Positions 52,393-62,233 are shown, counted from the stretch's first letter. The stretch: DNA of 62,426 bases from Eisenbergiella tayi (GCF_001881565.1 NZ_MPDJ01000011.1:1-62426), one strand, 5' to 3'. The notes: generated by a model from the letters alone, not told the origin. Made by a program: numbers and translations.

Positions 52393-53100
52393 TCATTCGT
52401 CTTTTACCAGCCCGTATCTTCTGTCTCTATGATTATATGCTTCGACAGCTTTGACCAATTCTTCTTTTGTAAAATCCGGCCACGGAACAGGTGAAATATA
52501 AAATTCCGTATAAGCCAGCTGCCACAGCAGGAAATTGGAAAGCCGCTGCTCACTGCAGGTACGGATGAGCAGATCCGGATCCGGAATTCCCGCCGTATCC
52601 AGGGCATTGCTGATATCATCTTCCGTTATGGAATCCGGATCCAGCTGTCCCTGCACCGCTTTGGCAGCCAGACGCCCAAAGGCTCTGCGCAGCTCATCCC
52701 GGCCGCCGTAATTTAAGGCGATCTGGAAATGAAGTCCGGTATTATCCTTCGTAGCCTCCTCAAGCTGGTCAATCCGTGTACGGATATCTTCGTCAAGACC
52801 GCTCTTGTCACCGATAACCCGCACGCACATATTATTCTTTGCAGCTGTTTTTAAACAGGTTTTCATATAATTACGCAGAAGCTTCATCAAAGCATCCACT
52901 TCATCTGCAGGACGTTTCCAGTTCTCCGTGGAAAATGCATACACGGTAAGGTACTGGATTCCCATGCGGTATGCTTCCTCACAGATAACCTCCACCGTTT
53001 TGGCTCCCTGTACATGCCCGTAGTTCCTGGGCATGCCCTTTGCTTTTGCCCACCTGCCGTTCCCATCCAATATAATTGCAACATGATTCGGTACGTTCAT
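52393..53100 (-). CDS. uppS: Undecaprenyl diphosphate synthase
   Basis: UppS (235 residues) builds the C55 carrier for wall synthesis. The active-site Asp is in HVAIILDGNGRWAK, with YAFSTENWKRP following. The substrate motif near residue 190 reads RTCSEQRLSNFLLWQ, where most relatives have RTSGEQ or RTGGE; this is a small departure. AGGAGAATAGG precedes the ATG. It lies between frr and cdsA. Confidence 0.96.
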   Translation of the reverse strand: MNVPNHVAIILDGNGRWAKAKGMPRNYGHVQGAKTVEVICEEAYRMGIQYLTVYAFSTENWKRPADEVDALMKLLRNYMKTCLKTAAKNNMCVRVIGDKSGLDEDIRTRIDQLEEATKDNTGLHFQIALNYGGRDELRRAFGRLAAKAVQGQLDPDSITEDDISNALDTAGIPDPDLLIRTCSEQRLSNFLLWQLAYTEFYISPVPWPDFTKEELVKAVEAYNHRDRRYGLVKDE

Positions 53101-53275
53101 ATTCCTATTCTCCTGTCCGCAGCTTCTATATTATCCGCAGGCAAAAATACAGTACTCCGTCTTCACCTGCACGCTTTTCCCGAAACCGGGAAAAAGGGAC
53201 AAGCACAAAGTAACGCCTGCCCCCTCTTTATTCTCATAATTATTAACCTGTGCTTTATTATTTACTCAATAAAAT

Positions 53276-53827
53276 TTACACAGTAAGAATTTCCTTGGAT
53301 TTTTCTTCAACCAGCTTATCGATGTCTTTTACATATTTGTCAGTAAGCTTCTGAAGGGAACTCTCCAGTTCCTTGATTTCGTCCTCGGAAACGTCTTCTT
53401 TAGCCAGCTTCTTAAAGTAGTCGTTACCATCCCTGCGGATATTGCGGACAGCGACCTTACCTTCTTCGCCTTTCTTCTTCACTTCCTTAACCAGTTCTTT
53501 TCTGCGTTCCTCTGTGAGCTCCGGAATCACCAGACGGATAACATTGCCGTCGTTAGAAGGCGTGATTCCCACATCGGAAGCCATAATAGCCTTCTCAATT
53601 TCCTTAATCAGGGACTTTTCCCAGGGAGAGATCTGAATCATTCTGGGTTCAGGAACCGTAATATTTCCCACCTGCTGAATAGGTGTGGGTGTTCCGTAAT
53701 AATTTACTTTAAGCTTGTCCAGGATGTGGGGATTCGCACGTCCCGCACGGATAGTGGCAAAATCTGCAGCCAGAAAATCGTAAGCCTTTGTCATTTTGGT
53801 ATCGAACTGCTGTAATTTTTCGTTCAT
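53276..53827 (-). CDS. frr: Ribosome recycling factor
   Basis: RRF (183 residues) splits post-termination ribosomes with EF-G. The conserved FATIRAGRANPHILDKLKV and YYGTPTPIQQVGNI are present, as is the helical VRNIRRDGNDYFKKL near residue 130. It follows pyrH within 24 bases. The 175-base gap to uppS has one CCCG/CGGG hairpin and no gene. Confidence 0.97.
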   Translation of the reverse strand: MNEKLQQFDTKMTKAYDFLAADFATIRAGRANPHILDKLKVNYYGTPTPIQQVGNITVPEPRMIQISPWEKSLIKEIEKAIMASDVGITPSNDGNVIRLVIPELTEERRKELVKEVKKKGEEGKVAVRNIRRDGNDYFKKLAKEDVSEDEIKELESSLQKLTDKYVKDIDKLVEEKSKEILTV

Positions 53828-53851
53828 CGAATTTTCCTCCCTGATTCTTAT

Positions 53852-54547
53852 TTAAACGGTAACCTTGGTTCCGTTAAATTTTCCGTTTACAGTATTCACA
53901 ATACTGTTTTCTTCGTTGAGTCCGAAAACCCACATGGGCATTTTATTATCCCTGGCAAGTATGGAAGCGGTCATATCCACTACCTGAAGATTCTTCTCAA
54001 TCACTTCATCTATGCTGACTTCCGTGTATTTCTCTGCCTTCGGGTTCGTCCTCGGGTCATCATTGTATACTCCGTCGATAGCCTTGGCCAGCAGAATCAC
54101 CTCTGCTTCCACCTCTATCGCCCTGAGCACTACGCCGGTATCCGTAGAGAAATACGGATGGCCCGTGCCTCCTGCAAAAAAGACCACCATTCCCTTTTCA
54201 AAGTACTTGTTAGCCCTGTCCTTGGAAAAAAGCTTGGTAAATGTACCGCATTCGAACGGTGTGAGCACCGCCGTCTGCATCCCCTCCGCCCTGCATATCT
54301 CAGATACATAGATGCAGTTCATTATGGTTGCCAGCATGCCTATCTGATCCGCCTTCGTCCGGTCTATGTTCTCACTGGTGCGTCCTCTCCAGAAATTACC
54401 GCCTCCGATAACCACGCCTACCTGTATGTTATCCTCCGTCAGCTGTTTTATCTGAAGGGCCACCTTTCTCACAGTGCCTTCATCAAAACCGGTCTTCTTT
54501 TCTCCCGCAAGGGCTTCACCGCTTAATTTAAGTAAAATTCTTTTCAT
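53852..54547 (-). CDS. pyrH: Uridylate kinase
   Basis: PyrH (231 residues) phosphorylates UMP. Motifs: RILLKLSGEALAGEKK, VVIGGGNFWRGR, and AKAIDGVYNDDPRTNPKA. The ATG at 54547 follows GAGAGGTTAATA; ten upstream codons in frame are not used. It follows the HD-GYP regulator gene by 26 bases and may be cotranscribed with it. Confidence 0.96.
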   Translation of the reverse strand: MKRILLKLSGEALAGEKKTGFDEGTVRKVALQIKQLTEDNIQVGVVIGGGNFWRGRTSENIDRTKADQIGMLATIMNCIYVSEICRAEGMQTAVLTPFECGTFTKLFSKDRANKYFEKGMVVFFAGGTGHPYFSTDTGVVLRAIEVEAEVILLAKAIDGVYNDDPRTNPKAEKYTEVSIDEVIEKNLQVVDMTASILARDNKMPMWVFGLNEENSIVNTVNGKFNGTKVTV

Positions 54548-54573
54548 TATTAACCTCTCATTCTGCCCGGAGC

Positions 54574-55641
54574 TCATTGCAGTTCTTTCGCTTTTTGTTC
54601 AAATTCCTTCCTCGCCATACGGAAACAATCCATCAGCTTGGGGTTAAACTGCCCGCATTCCCCATCGAGTATCATCTGATAGGCAACATCGTAAGAAAAT
54701 GCCGGCTTGTATACACGATCGCTCACCAGGGCGTCATATACATCCGCTATCGAAACCACCTGGGCCGCAAGCGGTATTTCATCCTCCTTAAGTCCCTGAG
54801 GATACCCTTTGCCGTCCCATTTTTCATGATGGCTCAAAGCAATATTATAGCAGTATTCCTTGAATATCATGTTATCCGTCACAAAGATTTCCCTGATAAT
54901 TTCCGCCCCCTTGGAGGTATGGGTCTTCATCAGTTCAAATTCTTCCCGGGTCAGCTTCCCCGGCTTTAGCAGAATAGAATCCGGTACCGTTATCTTCCCC
55001 ACATCATGCATGGTGGATGCATGGGAAATAATATCGGCCATATCCTCTGTCACCCCGTATTCCGGATAGTATTTAATCACATATTTCAAAAGTATGGCTG
55101 TGAAGGAACGGACTCTGTAAATATGGTTCCCGGACTCCATGCTCCGGAACTCCACGATGGTTCCCAACGTATCGATGATATGGTAATTCATCTCCGTCAG
55201 TTCCCTGTTCTTTTCCTTGATTTCCTCCGTCTGCTTCTCCACCATCGCTTCCAGGTTATTCTTATGATGGTACAGATCTACCAGATTGCTCACGCGCCTT
55301 CTTACAATGGGTACTTCAAAAGGTTTGGATACAATATCGGACACTCCCAGATCATATCCTCTTTTCCTGGATTCACTGGAGGTGTCACTGGTAATCAGTA
55401 TCACCGGAACAGACATCATGAGATGCTGTTCATGCATATAATCCAGAACTCCGAAACCGTCCATCTCCGGCATGACAATATCCAGCAATATTGCGGCAAG
55501 CTTACCACGGTTGCTGTTTATATATTCTACTGCCTCCCTGCCATTTTCCGCCAGGATTACCTCATAATCCTCTTCGAAGATACCTTTAAGTATCTCCCGG
55601 TTCATCTCCATGTCATCAACAACAAGTATCCTATCTTTCAC
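54574..55641 (-). CDS. Response regulator with HD-GYP phosphodiesterase domain
   Basis: A 355-residue two-part regulator. The receiver domain has the phospho-acceptor Asp in LLDIVMPEMDGFG (about residue 54) and SKPFE. After a coiled linker comes an HD-GYP domain: HASTMHDVGKI and HHEKWDGKGYP. Such enzymes hydrolyse cyclic di-GMP. The Hpt gene directly upstream is the likely phosphodonor protein. No histidine kinase is encoded in the window. Confidence 0.94.
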   Translation of the reverse strand: MKDRILVVDDMEMNREILKGIFEEDYEVILAENGREAVEYINSNRGKLAAILLDIVMPEMDGFGVLDYMHEQHLMMSVPVILITSDTSSESRKRGYDLGVSDIVSKPFEVPIVRRRVSNLVDLYHHKNNLEAMVEKQTEEIKEKNRELTEMNYHIIDTLGTIVEFRSMESGNHIYRVRSFTAILLKYVIKYYPEYGVTEDMADIISHASTMHDVGKITVPDSILLKPGKLTREEFELMKTHTSKGAEIIREIFVTDNMIFKEYCYNIALSHHEKWDGKGYPQGLKEDEIPLAAQVVSIADVYDALVSDRVYKPAFSYDVAYQMILDGECGQFNPKLMDCFRMARKEFEQKAKELQ

Positions 55642-55675
55642 GTCTCTATACCTTTCCCACAGACGCCCCTCTACC

Positions 55676-56029
55676 CTAGAGCCGACTAATCTTCTGTATC
55701 AGCATTTTATAAATATCTTCAGCATCCCTCATTGACTCTTCCAGATGATCAAGATTCTTGTTTCTCAGCTGTTCCGTCAATACAGAAATCGTCTGGTAGA
55801 AAGACTCCAGTCCCAGGTTTCCGGAAAGACCTTTTAATGTATGAGCATTCTTGAAAGCCTCCTCATACTGTCCGCCTGCAATATTTTCCTTCATCTGTGC
55901 GAAATTGGGATCTTCCGGAAAACGCTTCAGGAACTTCAGATACAGACCTTCATTGTTCATGAAGCGCTCCATAGTTCTGTCCAAATCCACACCAGCCTCA
56001 AGGAGCAGTTTTTTATTTTCTTCGTTCAT
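55676..56029 (-). CDS. Hpt phosphotransfer protein
   Basis: A 117-residue helical Hpt protein. The phospho-accepting His is in NAHTLKGLSGNLGL near residue 63. It is an orphan module with no kinase domain. It is first in an operon with the HD-GYP regulator, under a TTGCAT-N18-TATAAT promoter. It probably relays phosphate from an unlinked hybrid kinase. Confidence 0.92.
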   Translation of the reverse strand: MNEENKKLLLEAGVDLDRTMERFMNNEGLYLKFLKRFPEDPNFAQMKENIAGGQYEEAFKNAHTLKGLSGNLGLESFYQTISVLTEQLRNKNLDHLEESMRDAEDIYKMLIQKISRL

Positions 56030-56089
56030 GTTTTCCCCTTTAATTCAAGCCTTTCCAAGCAGACTTTCCTATAATTTCACGATAAACAA

Positions 56090-56119
56090 ATTATAGCATT
56101 CTTTCCGGGTATTATGCAA
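56090..56119 (-). promoter_or_regulatory. Promoter of the Hpt/HD-GYP genes
   Basis: Minus strand TTGCAT (56114-56119), 18 bases, TATAAT (56090-56095). It lies between the TrkH stop and the Hpt start. Confidence 0.75.
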
Positions 56120-56120
56120 T

Positions 56121-57557
56121 CTATTTTTTCCATGTATAGGGTACGAACAGGAGCAGCATCGGGAATATTTCCAACCGCCCTGCGAGCATGTCAAACATCA
56201 GCACATATTTGGAAAACCCTGAGAAAAAGGCGAAATTCCCGCTTGGCCCCACCAATGACAGCCCGGGGCCGATGTTGTTCAGCGCCGATATTACCGCCGT
56301 AACATTGGTAGTGAAATCAAAGTTGTCGATGGAAAGGAGAAGTATGGATAACGCCAGAATTCCCGCATAGGAAATCAGGAAAATATTCGCCGCTCTCACC
56401 ACCGGATGATCCAGCTTCTTTCCATCAATCAAAACCACCTTTACACTTCTCGGATGTATCAGGATAGCCAGCTCTTTCTTAATCGTTTTCATATACATCA
56501 GTATTCTGGAGACCTTAATTCCTCCGCCGGTACTGCCCGCGCAGGCCCCTACAAACATCAGGAAAACCAGCAGTGTCCTGGAAAACTCCGGCCATTTGTC
56601 AAAATCTGCCGTAGCAAACCCGGTGGTTGTCATGATTGACGCCACCTGAAAAGCCGCATGTCTCAGACTGTCCCCCACATTACCGATCTGAGAAAGGATA
56701 TTAATGGTAATCAAAAGAGTGGCGGCCGCAAAAATTCCAAAGTAAAGCTTCACTTCTTCCATGCAGAAGGCATCCTTCAGCTTTCTTGCTATAATCAGAT
56801 AATAAAAAGCAAAGTTCGTGCCGAACAGCATCATGAAAATGGTAACCACCACCTGCACATAAGGACTGTAACCCGCTATGCTGTCCGAACGGATGCCGAA
56901 ACCGCCGGTACCGGCCGTACCAAATGCCGTACATACCGCATCGAACAGGGGCAGCCTGCCCAGCAGAAGCAGTATGATCTCCAGCACCGTAAGCATTACA
57001 TAAATCCCATACAGGAAAAATGCAGTGGTTCTTATCCTGGGTACCAGCTTGCTCACAGAAGGCCCCGGGCTTTCCGCACGCATCAGATGCATGGTCTGAC
57101 CGCTGGTCATGGGCATAATCTGCAGCACGAATACCAGAACCCCCATTCCTCCAATCCAGTGGGAAAAGCTTCTCCAGATCAGAATGCCGTTGGAAAGATC
57201 CTCCACCCGGGGCAGAATACTCGCTCCGGTAGTGGTAAAACCGGATATAATCTCGAACAGGGAATCGGTAAAGCTGGGGATTTCTCCTGTAAAATAAAAA
57301 GGCAGCGCTCCCACCAGGCTCATGACAATCCAGCCCAATGCAACCCCTACATATCCTTCTCTCGCATAAAACTGAAAGTTTTCAGGCCTTTTGAAGGAAA
57401 GTGCTGTCCCGAGGACAAGGGACAGCAGCGCACATGCCAGAAAAACCGGCCATGTCCTTTCCCTGTAAAGAAGAGACACTGCCAGCGGAAGGGCCAGAAA
57501 AACCCCTTCCACCTTAAGAATCCAGCCAAGTATATAAGTTATACATTTGTAATTCAT
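56121..57557 (-). CDS. trkH: TrkH/KtrB-family potassium uptake channel
   Basis: A membrane-spanning K+ translocating subunit of 478 residues. The four pore-loop repeats are visible, for example SGFTTTGASILPRVE, FGTAGTGGFGIRSDS and TTTGFATADFDKWP. Size agrees with TrkH. The ATG at 57557 follows AGAAGGAGC, 17 bases beyond the overlapping trkA end. It works with the adjacent TrkA. Confidence 0.95.
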   Translation of the reverse strand: MNYKCITYILGWILKVEGVFLALPLAVSLLYRERTWPVFLACALLSLVLGTALSFKRPENFQFYAREGYVGVALGWIVMSLVGALPFYFTGEIPSFTDSLFEIISGFTTTGASILPRVEDLSNGILIWRSFSHWIGGMGVLVFVLQIMPMTSGQTMHLMRAESPGPSVSKLVPRIRTTAFFLYGIYVMLTVLEIILLLLGRLPLFDAVCTAFGTAGTGGFGIRSDSIAGYSPYVQVVVTIFMMLFGTNFAFYYLIIARKLKDAFCMEEVKLYFGIFAAATLLITINILSQIGNVGDSLRHAAFQVASIMTTTGFATADFDKWPEFSRTLLVFLMFVGACAGSTGGGIKVSRILMYMKTIKKELAILIHPRSVKVVLIDGKKLDHPVVRAANIFLISYAGILALSILLLSIDNFDFTTNVTAVISALNNIGPGLSLVGPSGNFAFFSGFSKYVLMFDMLAGRLEIFPMLLLFVPYTWKK

Positions 57558-57573
57558 GGTACTTATGCTCCTT

Positions 57574-58935
57574 CTAGGCAAGTATATCTTCTATATCATC
57601 CAATCCTTTGTGAGTGGTGACTACAATAACCGTATCTCCTGCTTTTATGGAATCCTGTCCGGTGGGCAGAATAAGCTTCCCCCGTCTGACAATGTTGCAC
57701 AGAAGCAGATTGCTTTTCAGCTTCAAATCGGAAAGAGGGACATTGAGAACCTTGGAATCCTTTTTTACGAAAAATTCCAGCGCCTCCACCTTATTGTCTA
57801 TCAGCTTGTATACCGCTTCCACCGCACTTCCCATGGAATTCTGCATACCGCGGACATACTTGATAATGTGCTCTGCCGTAAGGTACTTGGGGCTGATAAC
57901 GCTTCCTATATCAAAATTATCTATAATACCGCCGTAATTGATCTTATTTATTTTGGTGATAACCTTAGCCTTGGACACCTTTCCCACATAGCAGGAAAGC
58001 ATCACATTCTCCTCATCCAGGCCTGTCAGTGATATAAACGCATCCGAACTCTCAATTCCTTCCTCACGGAGAAGATCCGTACCGGAAGCATCCCCGTATA
58101 TGATCATCGCCTTAGGGAGAAGTTCACTGAGTTCATCGCATCTGGCACGGTTATTTTCTATTATTTTCACCTGTATTTTGGACTCCAGGAGCATTCTGGC
58201 GAGATAATAGGCAAGCGTCCCTCCTCCCGCTATCATCACATCCCTGATCATTTTGCTCTCTATTCCAATACTGGAAAACAGCGCCTTCATTTTGTCCGGA
58301 GGCACGATGACAGAAATATAATCCCCCTCATGGAGAATGGTATTTCCATCCGGAATAATAACCTCATGGCTTCCGTCCTTCTCCACCACGCAAATCAGCA
58401 TGTTGAATCCGAAACGCTTCGTCGCTTCACTGATTTTGCGTTCCGACCAGGAGGAACCATCTGGGATCCGGAATCTGACCAGATCCACCTTTCCCTTGGC
58501 AAAGGCATCCACATCCATAGCGGAAGGGATCCGTATCAGCCTGGCTATATCAGAAGCTGCCGCGAGCTCCGGATTAATGGCCAGAGAAAGGCCCAGTTCT
58601 TCCTTAATAAACCCTATTTCGGCATAATAGCCAGGGTCACGCACCCTGGCAATTGTCTGACAGTGTCCCGCCTTTCTTGCAATCAGGCAGCACAATAGAT
58701 TCACTTCATCTTTCCCCGTAACCGCGATCAGGAGGTCCGCTTCTTTTACTCCCGCCTCCACCTGAACACGATAGCTGGTGGCATTACCCTGGATGCACAT
58801 AACATCCAGCACATTGCCCACCAGCCCTGCTTTCTCCTCATTCGTGTCAATAATGGTCAGTTCATGACCTTCTTCATTCAGCTGTTCGGCCAGGGCATAT
58901 CCCACTTTGCCGCAACCGGCAATTATGATTTTCAT
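57574..58935 (-). CDS. trkA: Trk potassium uptake regulatory protein TrkA
   Basis: TrkA (453 residues) is the NAD-binding regulator of TrkH. It has two RCK units: Rossmann motif IIAGCGKVGYALAEQL at the start and VMIAGGGTLAYYLARMLL in the middle, each followed by a TrkA_C domain. GAGGAAACACAA precedes the ATG. It overlaps the region of the TrkH ribosome site. Confidence 0.96.
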   Translation of the reverse strand: MKIIIAGCGKVGYALAEQLNEEGHELTIIDTNEEKAGLVGNVLDVMCIQGNATSYRVQVEAGVKEADLLIAVTGKDEVNLLCCLIARKAGHCQTIARVRDPGYYAEIGFIKEELGLSLAINPELAAASDIARLIRIPSAMDVDAFAKGKVDLVRFRIPDGSSWSERKISEATKRFGFNMLICVVEKDGSHEVIIPDGNTILHEGDYISVIVPPDKMKALFSSIGIESKMIRDVMIAGGGTLAYYLARMLLESKIQVKIIENNRARCDELSELLPKAMIIYGDASGTDLLREEGIESSDAFISLTGLDEENVMLSCYVGKVSKAKVITKINKINYGGIIDNFDIGSVISPKYLTAEHIIKYVRGMQNSMGSAVEAVYKLIDNKVEALEFFVKKDSKVLNVPLSDLKLKSNLLLCNIVRRGKLILPTGQDSIKAGDTVIVVTTHKGLDDIEDILA

Positions 58936-59023
58936 TTGTGTTTCCTCAGTGCACGCAGCACTTTACCTTAATTTTCTTCTTTTTTTGCTCCATGTGGCAT
59001 ACGCCGCTTAATCTGTCTGATAT

Positions 59024-59980
59024 CTATACGCGTCCTAACGCGGAAAGATAATACTTGTACAGAGTTTTGCTCGTCCCCTTGCTGTAATGGAGTCCGTCCG
59101 TCAAAGTATAACCCGTCCCCTGAAGATAGGAAAAGCTGTCTATCCAATGGATCTGAGTGCTGAGACGGGCCTGCAGCTTCTTATTAAAAGTGTTCACCAT
59201 GGATTTGGTTATATACTGCCCATTTTCCACAGGATTAACAGACGCATAATAAACAGTTGCACCCTTTTGTGTCCACTCCGCCGCTTTTTTGTTAACCAGT
59301 TCCGCGTAAGCATTCACATTGGCCACATCATTCACGCCCAGATTTATGAGGATCTTCGTGCCTCTGCCCACAACTGCGTCAATCTGGGGCACCGCTTCCG
59401 ATGCAAACCATTTATAGCCCTGGGAAGATTTGGCAATCCATACATAATCGCTTCCGCCTACCGCATTGTGCATCTGCACAAACCTGGAGTCACCTACGAA
59501 TATAATTTCCGGTCCTTCCGCAAGTTCTTCCTCTGCTGTCATTAAATCCGCAAATGCCTGCAGCTGGGTATCTGTCTGGGCAATCTGTTCAAGCTGTACC
59601 TGCTCAAGCGTCTGAAGCTGGCCTAAAAGCTGGAGCTGCGCCGCATCGATAACAGCGGTCTCCTGCAGTTGAGTAAGTGTCCGGATCTGTGTCTGAACCT
59701 GCTCAAGCTGGGTCTGCTGAATATCCCGGATGCTCTGAAGCTGTAAAACAAAGCTTTCCGAATCCTCTTCCGGAACGGTTGTCAGAGTAACAGCCGCCGT
59801 ATCCTGTGGCTGCTCTGTGCCCGGTGTTTCTTCCTGCACTGCCGCAAGGGCTGTCTGTGTACCTTCTCCGGCTTCAGCCGTCTTATCTGCCCGTATTGTC
59901 ATAGACGGTACTGTCAGCGCACACACCGCCGCGAAAGCAAGCGCTGTATGAAACAGCCTCCTATTCACTCTTTTCGTCAT
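59024..59980 (-). CDS. Secreted SGNH-fold hydrolase with Gln-rich stalk
   Basis: About 318 residues. A signal peptide (LFHTALAFAAVCALTVPSMTIRA split across the h-region) is followed by a long Gln/Leu/Thr-rich coiled-coil stalk (about residues 70-150). A C-terminal SGNH domain then shows IIFVGDSRF (Ser), INLGVNDV (Asn) and DGLHYS (Asp, His). The substrate is unknown; deacylation of surface glycans is typical for secreted relatives. The ATG at 59980 follows AAAGGACTTAAAG; the frame extends further without a site. It is not linked to a glycan pathway here. Confidence 0.85.
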   Translation of the reverse strand: MTKRVNRRLFHTALAFAAVCALTVPSMTIRADKTAEAGEGTQTALAAVQEETPGTEQPQDTAAVTLTTVPEEDSESFVLQLQSIRDIQQTQLEQVQTQIRTLTQLQETAVIDAAQLQLLGQLQTLEQVQLEQIAQTDTQLQAFADLMTAEEELAEGPEIIFVGDSRFVQMHNAVGGSDYVWIAKSSQGYKWFASEAVPQIDAVVGRGTKILINLGVNDVANVNAYAELVNKKAAEWTQKGATVYYASVNPVENGQYITKSMVNTFNKKLQARLSTQIHWIDSFSYLQGTGYTLTDGLHYSKGTSKTLYKYYLSALGRV

Positions 59981-60028
59981 CTTTAAGTCCTTTCTGCGAA
60001 AACAAGTCTTCATCAACCAAGCAACCCT

Positions 60029-60057
60029 ATTATACGTTGACTTTCGTGAAAAGGCAA
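60029..60057 (-). promoter_or_regulatory. Promoter of the secreted SGNH gene
   Basis: Minus strand TTGCCT (60052-60057), 17 bases, TATAAT (60029-60034), about 48 bases before the ATG. Confidence 0.75.
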
Positions 60058-60091
60058 TCCTTTCCTGCGATAATTGACAGAAAAGCGGCTG

Positions 60092-60136
60092 CAAAAACGG
60101 AAAGAAATTTACACAAAATGCGCTTTTCTTTCCGTT
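60092..60136 (-). terminator. Terminator of the GH127 gene
   Basis: ACGGAAAGAA (60097-60106) pairs with TTCTTTCCGT (60126-60135); on the minus strand TTTTTGC follows. It lies about 34 bases past the GH127 stop. Confidence 0.85.
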
Positions 60137-60169
60137 TCTTTACATAGCTTTTACTTTTTACTTAACTTT

Positions 60170-62233
60170 TTATCTGTTTGTTTTGATGAAAACCTGCATT
60201 TCACCTTCGCCTCTGTTGGCCCATGCATAATAAGGAATCCACTGCAGAAGCACATCTTCATATACCGGCTTTTTGTATTCCCGATACAGTTCTCCGTCTT
60301 CCTCCGCCTGCGGCACCAGTTTTTTCCCTTTCGTGGTTATCGTTACCATACGCTGTCCTATTTTTTCTTCCTGTACAGCCTGAGGTTCGGGATCCTCCGC
60401 AAGAGAATACAGCTGAAGGTTTTTGCCGTTATCTGCTTCTTCCATGCAGTAAACGATGGGGCCTCTTGTAACGGCTGCTTTGCCGATATCTTCTCTTACC
60501 CTGGCATCCGCCTGCATCAGACGCACTTCCATGGGGAAGTCAAGCTCCAGCTTTTCTCCGCCATTCCACACTCTGTCGATAATGAGGTAGCCATCCTTTA
60601 CCTGTCTGGTTTCCCCGTCTGCGGTCACCGTCTCGCCTTCTTCCAATCCCTTCTGTCCATTCAGCGTATAGGAGGAACACCATCCGGGGATACGGAATGC
60701 AAGCCTGCAGGCAACCGGTTCTTCCGCATTGATTTCTGCCATAACCTTTCCGTCCCAGGGGAAATCGGATGAAATACGGATATCCAGCTTTTTGCCGCCG
60801 CAGTCTTTTTCCAGGACACTTCCCATGTACAGATGTACATAAAGGGCATCCTCCGCTTCCGTATAGGCGTAAGAGGCGATAGAACTCAGCAGTCTGGCAA
60901 TATTAGGCGGGCAGCATGCACAGCCAAACCATTTCTGGCGAACCGGCTTCACATGGAATTTACGCTCATCCTTATGGCAGGCCTCAGGCAGGGATTCCAG
61001 CGGATTCACATAGAAAAAGCTTTTCCCGTCCAGAGCCATGCCGCTTAAAATACCGTTATACAGCGCCTTTTCCATCACATCCGCATATTTACTGCTGGCC
61101 TTGATTTCCAGCATCCTTCTTGCGAAAAATACAAGCCCGATGGACGCGCAGGTTTCTGCATAAGCAGTATCATTGGGTAGATCATAGTTAAAGGAAAAGG
61201 CTTCTCCCATATGGGTAGCACCGATACCGCCGGTAATATACATTTTCTTTTGTGTAATATTGTCCCAAAGCTTTTCACAGGCTTCCAATAACGCCTCATC
61301 TCCGGTCAGACGGGCCACGTCCGCCATACCGGAATACAGATAGACCGCGCGTACCGCATGTCCGACAGCCTCATCCTGTTCCCTTACCGGAAGATGTGCC
61401 TGATTATAGGAATAGCGCTGCTCATCCTCATGTCCTTTTTTCACGGCTTCGGGATGCTCTGTATCATAATAATAGGGTCTGGTTCCTCTCTGATCAACGA
61501 AAAACCGGCTCAGATTCAAGTATTTATCCTCACCTGTCACCTCATAAAGGCGGACAAGAGCCATTTCAGCTATTTCATGACCGGGATAGCCTTTTAATTT
61601 TCCTTCTTCCTCTCCGAAACGGGAGGCGACAAAGTCCGCATACTTTTCCGCGGCCTTCAGCAGCTTATCCTTACCTGTAGCCTGGTAGTAAGCCACCGCT
61701 CCCTCTGTCAGATGACCGAAGCAGTAAAGCTCATGGTTATCACGCAGGTTGGTGAAAATCATGGACTGGTCATTGATGATGTAATAGGTATCCAGATATC
61801 CATTGTCCTGCTGTGCGGCACATACGATATCGATGGCTTCGTCAGCCGTTTTTTCAAGCTCCGGATCCGCATGCTGGGTAAGGGAATAGCCCACGGCCTC
61901 GATCCATTTGGAAAAATCGCTGTCCTGGAACAGACAGCCGTAAAAACGGTCTTCCAGATGATCCATATCCTCCGGCAGCGGCTGGAAAATCAGGGGCCAT
62001 TTCACTTCTTTATATGCATCCCCCTGTTTTCTTTTCTCTTCCGTAATTTTGCCTGCAATTTTAAAATTGCGCATGCTGAAGCTTGGCTCCGCATCGGGAA
62101 GCCGGTCGTTCAGGGCTTCCCACTGATAGGGGATAACCTCCTTGCGGACCAGTTCCATTTCTTTTTTCCAGAAGGCATCTGTTACCTGTACCTGTCTCAA
62201 AGATACCGGTCTGCTCTGCTCTTTCTTATCCAT
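60170..62233 (-). CDS. Beta-L-arabinofuranosidase, glycoside hydrolase family 127
   Basis: A 687-residue intracellular (alpha/alpha)6-barrel enzyme. The metal-binding Glu and Cys are in AYAETCASIGLVFF (about residue 300) and the catalytic Cys pair in WFGCACCPPNIARL (about 440). This matches the zinc-thiolate centre of HypBA1-type enzymes, which release L-arabinose from arabinofuranosides. The ATG at 62233 follows GGAGGAAAT; the frame stays open upstream, into the repeat element. Plant arabinan or extensin glycans are the likely source of substrate. Confidence 0.93.
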   Translation of the reverse strand: MDKKEQSRPVSLRQVQVTDAFWKKEMELVRKEVIPYQWEALNDRLPDAEPSFSMRNFKIAGKITEEKRKQGDAYKEVKWPLIFQPLPEDMDHLEDRFYGCLFQDSDFSKWIEAVGYSLTQHADPELEKTADEAIDIVCAAQQDNGYLDTYYIINDQSMIFTNLRDNHELYCFGHLTEGAVAYYQATGKDKLLKAAEKYADFVASRFGEEEGKLKGYPGHEIAEMALVRLYEVTGEDKYLNLSRFFVDQRGTRPYYYDTEHPEAVKKGHEDEQRYSYNQAHLPVREQDEAVGHAVRAVYLYSGMADVARLTGDEALLEACEKLWDNITQKKMYITGGIGATHMGEAFSFNYDLPNDTAYAETCASIGLVFFARRMLEIKASSKYADVMEKALYNGILSGMALDGKSFFYVNPLESLPEACHKDERKFHVKPVRQKWFGCACCPPNIARLLSSIASYAYTEAEDALYVHLYMGSVLEKDCGGKKLDIRISSDFPWDGKVMAEINAEEPVACRLAFRIPGWCSSYTLNGQKGLEEGETVTADGETRQVKDGYLIIDRVWNGGEKLELDFPMEVRLMQADARVREDIGKAAVTRGPIVYCMEEADNGKNLQLYSLAEDPEPQAVQEEKIGQRMVTITTKGKKLVPQAEEDGELYREYKKPVYEDVLLQWIPYYAWANRGEGEMQVFIKTNR

